Positions 56,290 to 64,000 of a DNA stretch of 64,000 nucleotides are shown piece after piece. Source of the DNA: Chrysophaeum taylorii (taxonomy: Eukaryota; Sar; Pelagophyceae; Pelagomonadales; Pelagomonadaceae). The stretch is from NCBI GenBank assembly GCA_029834535.1, contig JAQMWT010000317.1, positions 62,001 through 126,000 of the forward strand, given 5' to 3'. The first letter of the stretch is position 1. Every line of letters begins with the position of its first letter. A program made the translations under genes and the position numbers. The notes below the pieces were generated by a model. The model saw only the letters and a program-made list of their open reading frames with translations. It did not search any database and had not been told where the DNA came from.

Positions 56290-59242
56290 GTTTCGTATTG
56301 GCCGGTAACAACGTAGGCAGTGACTCTGGGGTGATCAGTCCCGATAAGGCCGGCTCCGGAGCATCAAAAACAGAAGATATGGGGGCTACGGCCGAAGATA
56401 GACGAGGGTCGTAATAAAACAAGTCAGGAAAACGAGAATCCACGAGAGACGGAGGAAGGGGTTGGGTGGACAGTGACTTACGCAGAGCGAAATTTTCGTC
56501 AAAAACAACATCAATCGAGGTGTGGATGACAGGACCTGTGGGGCGTTGAAGCAATATGCGATATCCAGGGCCTGCAGAGGGATACCCAATGAAGATACCG
56601 GTTATAGCTTTGGTAGGCCATTTGTCGCCAGTGAGAATTGCAGCAGGACAGCCCCAAACACGAAGAAAATCGACACGCGGGAGTGTTTCATGTAGCATTT
56701 CATATGGCGTCATATATCCAGGATTAGAGGCATTTGGCATACGCTCAGAGATGAAGTCAGCCGTTTCCATGGCCCAACGCCAAAAATCAGGTGGACGGTG
56801 CGCATGTACCAAAAGAGTGCGAGTAATATCCGCGGTTGCGCGATGAGAGCGTTCCACAACACCGGAAAAAGCGTGAGCCTGTGAAGTTTTGGACTGTGCT
56901 GCCGGAGCGCGCCGAAGCGCAATATTGTTGCCCAGACAGAAGGTTTCGAATTGGCCCATAAGAGAGCGGTCACGATCGGTGTAGATGAGGGCAACGCGAT
57001 ATCCGAATGGGCGAACCACGGTAGACAGAAAAAGTTCGAGTTGTCGAGCGTTCGTAAGGGCATCGTGTCGTGGAGCAAAGTAACGCGTGCGGCGGCGCGT
57101 ATGATCATCGACAAACGTGAGGATCGCGCGATCGTGATATATGTAGGATGGGACGCCAGCAAACATGAGATCGGCGTGGATAATAAGGTAGGGCGCAACG
57201 GCACGTGGACGAGACAAAGGCTCGGAGGAAGGAGACGAAGTGGAAGCATGAGCTTTACGTTGGCCAACATGCGCAGCATGCATTTTACCGAGAGCACAAG
57301 CAGGACAAAAAGAAAGCGACGCGGAGCTCGGGAAAAACGGTGCGCCAACAGCAAGAGAAGACAAACGCCGAAGATAGGCAGGACTATAATGACCAAGACG
57401 AGCATGCCAAAGATCGAAAGTTAGAGTGCGTTGAGACACAGCGGGAAACGCACAAGGATCATGGACACGAGGGGAAGAAGAAAATGCCACAAAAGGTGAA
57501 ACGTAGTCCGTGTAGGGCGCAGCGGTCGTATTGCCGATCCAACAGACGATCAAAAGAAGACCACAGCGACGAAGCAGGGGAATAACGTGATGCGTTTGGC
57601 GGTGACGTAAAATACGTTGCGGATAAGCAGGATCAACGGCCTGAATGGTGTGGCAATCGTAACCAACTTGTTCAAGGGAATGATCCGAAAGAATCCGTTT
57701 GTCACCAAGGCCAGGAGAGATGAGGGTATGCGGAAACGCGACATGTATACCATGAGGGGCGGAAAGAGTGGGTGCAGGAGAAGGAAGACCACGATTGTCA
57801 AGAGGACCAATTGAAGGGAACGTTAAGTGAGCAGTGCCAGAACCGGAAACAGAGCCAGTGCCGATAGCAGAAGTGATGGAATGCTGTTGAGTGTTGTCAA
57901 GGTCAGTGAAGCCAGCGGGAGAATTAAAAAGGCTGACGTTGGCGCCGGTATCATAGACAACGAGACGAAGGTTGGTGCTGTGAAGGTAGTCGCGCTCACG
58001 AGCGGTGAGCAGAGCGGTAAGGGCGTTGGTGGAGGAAAGGACTTGGTGAATGGAGGGGGAGATGGAAAGAAGGTGGAAATTGTAGGACGGGTAGGTGGGT
58101 GCAGAAAGGGATGGGTCAGGAAGGGTGACAGCGGTGGAAGGCGGGACAGAGGGTGTGGTGGAGGGTGGCAACGCAAGAAGCGGCGGAGAGGATTGAGATG
58201 GTGGCAAGGGTGGATTGGGGGTGAAAAGATGGTGTTGGTAGAAGGGTGGATGGGGCCTAGGTGGGTATTGGGGAGTGGACCGAGGTGGGTATTGGGAATG
58301 CAACCGACGTGGGTATTGGTGTTGATGCCGTGGGCGGGCGGTAGCTTGGGAGAGCAAATAGCGCTGACGCTTATGACAATCTTTCTGATGATGGCCAGGA
58401 ATACCACAAAAGTGACAAAGATCAGTATGGCGTTGGCGCTTGCGATGAAAACCACGTGAAGATGAAGGTGGGTGACGGAATGATGATCGAAAAGAGGGGC
58501 GTGGGCTAGAACGTTGTTGAGAGCGCAAAGCATTGAAGCGATGAAAATACTTTTCAGAAGGATGGCGACCATAAAAGTTGGAACGTTCACGATGACGGGG
58601 ACTTTCACGGAACGTAGCATGGACGTGCACAGACTTGGTCTGAAGATAATCAAAAATTTTACTGTGGAGGCGATCAACGAAACCATCATATGTGCGCAAT
58701 TTAGGATCAAGTGCAATGAGATCCTTAGACAAGAGCGAGTCGGGGATTTTCGTTTGAAGCAATTGCAATGCACTTGAGTCAGGGAAATCTTGATGATGCC
58801 GAGCAACTTGAACACCAGTGATGAACTTGTTAAGAAAAGACTCAAGTTCATCGATGTTATTGCACACCAAGGAATGCAGTGAAGCAATTGCAGACTGAGC
58901 GACACGATCTCCATGACCCATGTAAACATCAGTAATGCGTTTGTAAAGCCGCGTGAAGTTCATATCGCGGTTTTCACGGATATCCGCACGATCAGTATCA
59001 TGCATTGGTAGTGCCATGAAGAGTGCACTGTACCAGCGTTGCTGCTTGAGACTAAATTTTTCTTCAGAGCAGCCAGAAGCGGAAATGCTAGTCCAAGTGT
59101 CAGTGGTCAAGATAATGCGATCACCGGTGGAAATGATCATGTTTTCCAGGCGCCGGGTCCATTGGTGAAAAAGATGTCGCTCACCACTGAAAGCATCGAG
59201 TTTTTGCGAAAGCTTGCTATCCTTAATTTCGATCGAGGACAT
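56183..59242 (-). CDS. Copia gag-protease-integrase frame
   Basis: About 1019 residues from the ATG at 59242 (MSSIEIKDSKLSQKLDAFSG); the frame also opens from a GTG at 59341 inside the leader. Gag contains the UBN2-like region and a zinc knuckle CHFCGIPGHHQKDC. A proline/tyrosine-rich linker with repeated QYPPR units follows. Protease has LVVYDTGANVSLF. Integrase has the HHCC finger (WHARLGHYSPAYL...CPACALGKMH) and the catalytic core acids in IHADLMFAG, YTDRDRSL and VVERSHRA. The frame ends in basic KRAPLRRAKRGRPRKVDQRA before its stop. All blocks look intact, apart from the frame change to reverse transcriptase. Confidence 0.9.
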   Translation of the reverse strand: MSSIEIKDSKLSQKLDAFSGERHLFHQWTRRLENMIISTGDRIILTTDTWTSISASGCSEEKFSLKQQRWYSALFMALPMHDTDRADIRENRDMNFTRLYKRITDVYMGHGDRVAQSAIASLHSLVCNNIDELESFLNKFITGVQVARHHQDFPDSSALQLLQTKIPDSLLSKDLIALDPKLRTYDGFVDRLHSKIFDYLQTKSVHVHATFRESPRHRERSNFYGRHPSEKYFHRFNALRSQQRSSPRPSFRSSFRHPPSSSRGFHRKRQRHTDLCHFCGIPGHHQKDCHKRQRYLLSQATARPRHQHQYPRRLHSQYPPRSTPQYPPRPHPPFYQHHLFTPNPPLPPSQSSPPLLALPPSTTPSVPPSTAVTLPDPSLSAPTYPSYNFHLLSISPSIHQVLSSTNALTALLTARERDYLHSTNLRLVVYDTGANVSLFNSPAGFTDLDNTQQHSITSAIGTGSVSGSGTAHLTFPSIGPLDNRGLPSPAPTLSAPHGIHVAFPHTLISPGLGDKRILSDHSLEQVGYDCHTIQAVDPAYPQRILRHRQTHHVIPLLRRCGLLLIVCWIGNTTAAPYTDYVSPFVAFSSSPRVHDPCAFPAVSQRTLTFDLWHARLGHYSPAYLRRLSSLAVGAPFFPSSASLSFCPACALGKMHAAHVGQRKAHASTSSPSSEPLSRPRAVAPYLIIHADLMFAGVPSYIYHDRAILTFVDDHTRRRTRYFAPRHDALTNARQLELFLSTVVRPFGYRVALIYTDRDRSLMGQFETFCLGNNIALRRAPAAQSKTSQAHAFSGVVERSHRATADITRTLLVHAHRPPDFWRWAMETADFISERMPNASNPGYMTPYEMLHETLPRVDFLRVWGCPAAILTGDKWPTKAITGIFIGYPSAGPGYRILLQRPTGPVIHTSIDVVFDENFALRKSLSTQPLPPSLVDSRFPDLFYYDPRLSSAVAPISSVFDAPEPALSGLITPESLPTLLPANTKRAPLRRAKRGRPRKVDQRALQQTTFYGPCFILSQC

Positions 59243-59340
59243 GATAGACGACAACGAACCGAACACGTAGCAATGAACTGAAGCCGAGGAGGAGTCGCTG
59301 TTGTCCGTGAAGTCAAGCTCAGGGCGTTCGACCTTGGACA

Positions 59341-59352
59341 CCTGGTACCATG
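59341..59352 (-). other. Primer-binding site of the Copia element
   Basis: Minus-strand TGGTACCAGGTG, directly inside the 5' LTR. It matches the usual TGGTATCAGAGC-type site for initiator methionine tRNA over its first ~9 bases, with one mismatch. Confidence 0.75.
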
Positions 59353-59448
59353 TTACGAATGGTATGAGGCGTTAGACTAGCGATAAGAGAAAGACGTGAG
59401 GATACTGGATACGTGGTGCAGGGGTAAGTGTCATAGCTTCCTCACACG
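59353..59448 (-). repeat. Copia 5' LTR
   Basis: 96 bases, one difference from the 3' LTR, followed on the outer side by the CGTTG target duplication. As the upstream LTR for the minus-strand genes it should hold the promoter. Confidence 0.92.
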
Positions 59449-59515
59449 TTGCCAGGAGTAATATTTATTACCCGCCGGGTGTACTCGAGTGTACAGGGTA
59501 CCCGCAGTCCCCGAT

Positions 59516-59862
59516 ACTAATTAACTACTTCAGACCTCTCTCCCGACCATGGGAGCCAGGCCGGACCGACAGGAGCCAGTCCGGAATCACGGGCCTGTAG
59601 ACGAGGAGCGCCGAAAGGTCGGTCGGCGGAGAGTGACCATCAAGCTTGTCACCATGCGACGAGGAGACTGCGATGTGACTGACAACCAACTCGTCGATAA
59701 CCTTCCGTCTTCGCCCCCCGGCCATACCCCGTCCCACTGCGAACGTCCCGGCTGCCAACCGGCCCGCCCGGGAGGCGAATAGGTGCCAACCTACGCCGGG
59801 TGGGCGGATGCCCTCGCAAGGCTCAGGATTCATGAGGCACCGTCCTCCATCGCAACCGCAGT
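59516..59862 (-). repeat. SINE-like repeat, copy C
   Basis: Longest copy of the first subfamily, opposite in orientation to copies A and B. From the tail: CTAATTAACTACTTCAGACC, TCTCTCCCGACCATGGGAGC, CAACTCGTCGATAACCTTCC, CCGGCTGCCAACCGGCCCGC and CCTACGCCGGGTGGGCGGAT. It then extends to CACCGTCCTCCATCGCAACC, an end shared with copy D. The tail is short and degenerate. It lies 68 bases from the Copia 5' LTR. Confidence 0.8.
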
Positions 59863-62585
59863 CGGCGTCCCTGATACCCGGCCTCGTTAGTTTGTCCAGG
59901 TGTTCGCGTTTGTGTACCAACCAGGTGAAAATCCGGGTGTGGGGCCCAGTGCGCCGGGTATCCCGTTTTGGTTTCGAGCGTTTCGAAGAGCGCTCGTGGC
60001 TTTCTTCAACACTTCATGGAAGTGAGCGCTTTTGGCCGAACAAACAAATTGTTTGATGTGCCGCCTCTTTCGCCGGCGGACCGTGTTTGGTTTGTCGGGC
60101 GCTTGAAGATATTACTGCTTGAAGATATTACTATGTGGAAGCTGCCGGTCTCTTGTTGGGCCCGGGTTTCGGGCTCATCGCACTTTGGCAGATGTCACCA
60201 CCTGTGGTGACGTTGTTGCTTACGTGCATACGGTCGACGGCCATCCGCGCATTGTGGAGGTGCTAGACACTGATGGTGATAACGCGGCTGTCTATGAATC
60301 CAATTCCTGACATACAAAACCGCGAGCTGCATCCAGGTGCAGCCGACTGTAAAATCGAAGGGGTTTGGTATAAGGTTCGTATCCAAGGCGTCGGGGATTG
60401 CGGCAGAAGCGCCCGCATTCATTATTGCGCTGGTGGCGATCAGTACACACTTTGACCTCGAAGGCTGCGCGACCGTTTCGTCTTCTACGATTCGTCCATT
60501 GACTAGGATCCTACAGCGTGGTTTGTATCAGAAACCGCGGCCATAACGGTCTCTCGGGTCGGTGGGATGCGCCGCCTTCCCGTGAAATGCCGCCGCCCCG
60601 CGGGGCGAGTTTCATCGGGAAACTTTCTCTTTGGCGCTAAGTCTCGCTGCGATGCGCGTGGCGAAATTGCACGTTTCCATACAAGCCGCGAGATATCCAT
60701 ACACCTGCATCCCACGCCCCCCACTCTCCCCTGAACCTTGGTTCGGGCACCTACCACGCAACTATCGCCGCCAGGTATTCAACGTGGGCCACGCCAAATA
60801 ATTCTGCGCGTGATGGATGTGATTCTCGACCGCCCACCAATCACTTATACGTGGCCAGCGACGGATCCCTGTAGCAATTTTTGACACCGTCACCCCACGC
60901 GTCTATGCTTTCGCTTTGCGGGTCACTCCTGGCCCCTGAATTCTCTCTACGTATCGCGCTCATGGGCACCTTTGCCGCACAACCTACACTTTGGTACCTT
61001 CGCGTGATGTGCTCCCGTGGTTACCCGTGAAAGCTGTTCGTGGCAATAATGCTCGCACATTCTGGCCTCTCGCAGATCGTGCCAGTCACTTCCGGCAATG
61101 TTTGGGGTGAGATTGCGCACTTCAATCCCCGCTCCTAGCCGCACATTTTGGTTCGTATGACCACGAGTGGGTGTGCGACCACACAAATCCTGTTCTTCTA
61201 GTTCAAAATTTGTCGAGTTTTCTCCAGTACATCGTGCTGATGGCCTTGCGGCGCGTGGCCGGTGTGGAGCGGTTGTAGATGATGACCCTTCTTGACACGC
61301 ATTTCTGTCATGGCCGGCGCTTTTTTTGTTACCTTCCAGCGACGCCGTCTTTTTGATTGGGTTTGCTCGACTACAGTCACGCAACTTGTTGCGAGTCGCA
61401 CGCCTTCGCGCATATGATACTGCGGATGTAGATCTTCTTTCTTTGCTCGTCCGGACAACTTTTGTCGTCGGCCTGTGCAAGTCCTCTTCATGACGCGCAC
61501 CATGCTCTGCGGGTGAAGTTCACAGTTTGTCACCCGACAGCGATCTGCTCCATTGGATTTGTTGTTGTCCGTTTCGATGATCACACGTGTCGCCGTTGTG
61601 TGGTTGCCGCCGCCCTGCTGGGTCTTCCGAGTCGCTTCACCATCTTTTGACTATGTGCACACATCATCCCTTTTTGACGACGACGGCGAGACAGACTGAT
61701 GTGGATACTTTCCTGCTTCTTTATCCTCTTGTACTCTCGAGCACGACTCTACGCGACTGGTTGACTCCAGTGGCACAAATGCTGCTGCTTATCACAATTT
61801 TTGCGCGGTCCTTTGCCGGCGGAGCTTATTGACATCCTTGTGTTTCTTCCCTCTTCTTCGGTCATCCATCCCTTCCATTGACTCTTTGAGCCGGGGAGTT
61901 GCGAGAGAAGAAAAGAAGTACACTCCGACAGAGCGCACCACACGTGCGGCCCTTGGAGTGCACCGAGCACACACACGAGCCCAACGACAGAAAAAGTCTG
62001 CGAGACAGGGGAAAGAGTTGTGCAGATTGACCTCGTTCCATCGTCGACACCGGGATTGGGAGGAGGATAGTCGTACGTACGCGCACTCGGGGCGCAGTCC
62101 CGCTGATGATCATAGGTAAGCGAGGATTGGTTCGGTGCCAGACGCCTCTTGCTTGGTGGGGGCAGGAGGTGTCTGCCACGTTGGGCCGAGTTTCACGACT
62201 GGGTTGTCGGTCAGACGCTCTTTTTGGGAAGAGCTGGATCCGCGGTGGGAGGCGGGTATAAACATGATGCAACAGGAGGTGCCAAATCTCGTCGCGCACC
62301 GTTTGCTCCAGATCATCCTGCAAACGCAGGTAGAACACACCCGCGTGCCCAACTTTATGCTCGTCGCGCGGTCTCGAGCGCGTGCATCTTTCTTAACGAC
62401 TTAAGAAAAGGAGTATTTGCGGGCGCGCTGGTAGTGTGAGACGACCTCCATGCCGCCGACGGTGGGCGGGCGGAAGCCGAAAGCGCCATGTAGCTCTCTG
62501 CGTACCCGCGAGAGAGGGCGGAGGCACGGCGGCGACCGGAACTTGTGTGTCGTCGACGTTATTACACAATAAATCCAGCCAGAAA
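59863..62585. other. Decayed region with scattered coding traces
   Basis: No intact gene. On the plus strand, CGDVVAYVHTVDGHPRIVEV (~60213-60272) and HPGAADCKIEGVWYKVRIQG (~60330-60390) look protein-like but are in different frames. On the minus strand, 60947-61584 reads Arg/Lys/Thr-rich frames ending near KVPKCRLCGKGAH, perhaps a broken zinc-knuckle protein. Given the transposon surroundings this is probably an old element. The segment 62405-62585 would hold the promoter of the next gene. Confidence 0.35.
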
Positions 62586-63635
62586 ATGATTCCGGATGAG
62601 CTCCTCGCGTCGGCGGGGTCGCGGGGCGTGCTCGCGAAGGTGGCGAAGCGGGTAGAGGACGCGAAGATCGCGTCGCGGCTTGTCGGGAGTTGCGTTCGCG
62701 TGGCGCGGTACGAAGAAGCGATCGGGGAGTGCGTGACGCGGATTGTGCGGGCGTTCGAAGAATCGTCCTACGCGCTCGAATCGGCCCCGGCCGAGGCGCT
62801 CGAGGCGACCATCGCGATGTGCGAGAAACGGCTGGGCGAGGCCCCTCCCGAGGCCGCGATCGACTCGCTCCTGGGCCTGCCGGAGGAGTCGGCGAGGCTG
62901 AGGGGCGCGACGCTCGAGTCGGTGCGCGATTCGGCGGCTGCGGCCGCGGTCGCGTGCCGCGAGGAAGCGCGAGGCCTCGAGGCCGAGGCCGAGGCGGATA
63001 TTGATGGCTGGCGTGCGGCACTGCGGGACGCGCGGGCGGCGGCGGAGGCGGCGGGCGCGGCGGCGCGCGCGGGAATCGTCGAGCCGGAGGCCGAGTGCGA
63101 CTTGGAAGTCGAGCTCGCGGCCGTCCGGCGCGAGCGCGCTCTGCGGGCGCGCGAGGAGCTCCGGCGGGTGCGCGGCTCGCAGGTGACGAAATTGCGGCGG
63201 CGGGACCGCCTCGCCGACACGGCCGAGGCCCTCGACGACGCCGTCGCTTTGTGCGAGGGTTTAGGCGTCGACGTCGCGCGTCTCGTGGCCAAGCTCGAGA
63301 CCGCGCTAGTGGAGGCGCGGTGCCGCGCCCGCAGCGAGCGGGAGGCGAGCAAGGCGGCCGCGGCGGCGGTCGTCGCTTCGGCCAAAGCCCGCGACGCCGA
63401 GCTCGTCGAGGAGGTCGTAGCCGCAGAGACCCGCCTCCTGACCGTCGTCGAGACGCGACGCCAACGCGGCGGGTGCGCGAGAAAAAAAAAAGGAGGCATC
63501 GTCGGTGCGCAGGCTGATCTCGACACGAAGCGAGCCTCCCTCCGCGCCCACCGCGACAATACCGACCGCTGCCTCGGAATCCTGAAAACAAAGGCGGCGC
63601 CGCAACCGCAACCGCAACCGCCGCCGTCATCGTAG
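62586..63635 (+). CDS. Coiled-coil protein of unknown function
   Basis: Protein of 349 residues from the ATG at 62586 (MIPDELLASAGSRGVLAKVA). The frame is open upstream, but that stretch is arginine-rich and lacks conservation-like character. Nearly the entire length is Ala/Glu/Arg helix with heptad character (AECDLEVELAAVRRERALRA; DRLADTAEALDDAVALCEGL), broken by RKKKGG near residue 300, and with a Gln-Pro repeat at the C-terminus. No enzymatic motif, signal or membrane segment is visible. It might be a structural or scaffold protein. It converges on the sulfatase gene with 12 bases between stops. Confidence 0.6.
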   Translation: MIPDELLASAGSRGVLAKVAKRVEDAKIASRLVGSCVRVARYEEAIGECVTRIVRAFEESSYALESAPAEALEATIAMCEKRLGEAPPEAAIDSLLGLPEESARLRGATLESVRDSAAAAAVACREEARGLEAEAEADIDGWRAALRDARAAAEAAGAAARAGIVEPEAECDLEVELAAVRRERALRAREELRRVRGSQVTKLRRRDRLADTAEALDDAVALCEGLGVDVARLVAKLETALVEARCRARSEREASKAAAAAVVASAKARDAELVEEVVAAETRLLTVVETRRQRGGCARKKKGGIVGAQADLDTKRASLRAHRDNTDRCLGILKTKAAPQPQPQPPPSS

Positions 63636-63647
63636 GAGGGAGAAAAA

Positions 63648-64000
63648 TCATATGTCGATGTTTTTTTCCCGATACAAGAGGTGGCACCCCCAGGGGACGA
63701 GGACTTTCCAGTCGGAGTGATTATTGGTCGAGGCGTAGATGGCGTCGGCGATCTCGGAGGTGAGCTGGTCGCTGCGGGGCAGGGGCAGGTGGAAGTACTC
63801 CCGGGCGTAGAGGTCCTGGGCCCATTGGACGAGGTCGGCCTTGACGTTGGCGTACTTGGGGTGGTCCCACAAGTTCTCTTGTTCTTCGGGGTCGTTGTCG
63901 AGGTCGAAAATGTAGTCGTCGTTCGAGGGCGCGCTGCACGAGTCGTAGGATTTATTTTTTTCGAGCGGAGGATACCAGCCCGAATAGGATCGGCGGAGCA
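63648..64000 (-). CDS. Sulfatase, C-terminal part (runs off the window)
   Basis: About 117 residues of the C-terminal end of a type I sulfatase, open to the right edge of the window. The signature DDYIFDLDNDPEEQENLWDH is the typical sulfatase block in which the substrate-subdomain strand precedes D-P-x-E-x-x-N-L. Next come KYANVKADLVQWAQDLYARE and the end KVLVPWGCHLLYREKNIDI. The catalytic CxPSR region lies outside the window. Family members hydrolyse sulfate esters of polysaccharides or glycolipids and are usually secreted or lysosomal, which would fit remodelling of sulfated algal wall polymers, though that is inference. Confidence 0.72.
   Translation of the reverse strand, partial: LRRSYSGWYPPLEKNKSYDSCSAPSNDDYIFDLDNDPEEQENLWDHPKYANVKADLVQWAQDLYAREYFHLPLPRSDQLTSEIADAIYASTNNHSDWKVLVPWGCHLLYREKNIDI

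Larger units (their letters stand above)
53583..59448 (-). mobile_element. Ty1/Copia LTR retrotransposon, nearly intact
   Basis: Complete element of 5866 bases on the minus strand. The two LTRs are 96 bases each (53583-53678 and 59353-59448), begin TGTTACGAATGG, end CTTCCTCACA and differ at one base. A 5-base target duplication CGTTG lies at 53578-53582 and 59449-59453. The primer-binding site just inside the 5' LTR reads TGGTACCAGG, complementary to the initiator-methionine tRNA end. Order gag, protease, integrase, reverse transcriptase, RNase H marks Copia rather than Gypsy. Near-identical LTRs imply recent insertion. I see no clear polypurine tract next to the 3' LTR; that region is filled by repeats. 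Confidence 0.93.

Noticed and set aside
62401-63687. 428-codon minus-strand open frame
   Set aside because: Pro/Arg/Ala-rich shadow of the coiled-coil gene.
1-64000. rRNA or tRNA genes
   Set aside because: No convincing tRNA cloverleaf with A and B boxes and no rRNA core sequence was found by eye; a covariance-model scan would be needed to exclude them fully.

Overview
This window is nuclear DNA from a eukaryote, most likely a photosynthetic stramenopile of pelagophyte-like compactness; that assignment is an inference. Supporting signs are GC-rich coding regions, genes only 2 to 41 bases apart on alternating strands, very short GT-AG introns (37 to 85 bases in the models below), and a protein at 51865-52377 that starts with a signal peptide ending in an ATAFSP motif. 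That motif resembles the ASAFAP cleavage site of proteins sent to red-algal-derived secondary plastids. The other proteins are typical eukaryotic ones: NADPH-oxidase-like, mitochondrial carrier, HMG boxes, MYND, RAB6-interacting golgin and Ttd14-like.

Layout. 1-3.7 kb holds decayed or unrecognised sequence. 3.7-12.3 kb is a compact gene block: kynureninase, a 2.2 kb insertion bounded by inverted AAGTTTGGTCAA-type repeats, a sirtuin lacking its zinc cysteines, an alpha/beta hydrolase, a MYND protein and a degenerate EF-hand protein. 12.3-14.3 kb is repeats. 14.3-23.4 kb on the minus strand is a very large, disordered, repeat-built gene that I read as two exons joined by a 59-base intron. 24-32.5 kb carries a HAD phosphatase, a carrier, a decayed locus, an NADPH-oxidase/ferric-reductase protein, a short unknown protein and an APH-type kinase. 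32.5-39.4 kb is mostly repeats and gene remnants, with one secreted SOD-like gene. 39.4-52.4 kb is a second compact block: JmjC-type cupin, Ttd14-like protein, a 76-residue spliced protein, 3-oxoacyl-CoA reductase, DUF202 protein, golgin, NodU-type carbamoyltransferase, double HMG-box protein and the plastid-targeted coiled coil. 52.6-62.5 kb is a transposon-rich island: a PIF1/Helitron helicase remnant, a young Copia element with 96-base LTRs and target duplication CGTTG, a SINE-like copy and decayed sequence. The window ends with a coiled-coil gene and the C-terminal part of a sulfatase.

Two repeat systems stand out. One is a roughly 300-base family with (TTAG)n tails, present in at least five copies on both strands and resembling a SINE. 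The other is a gene-derived fragment that sits inside the Copia 3' region between two ~131-base direct repeats, and also in the decayed locus at 27.2 kb. No operon-like pathway is evident. Most genes appear to be independent housekeeping or signalling functions sharing short bidirectional promoters or overlapping 3' ends.
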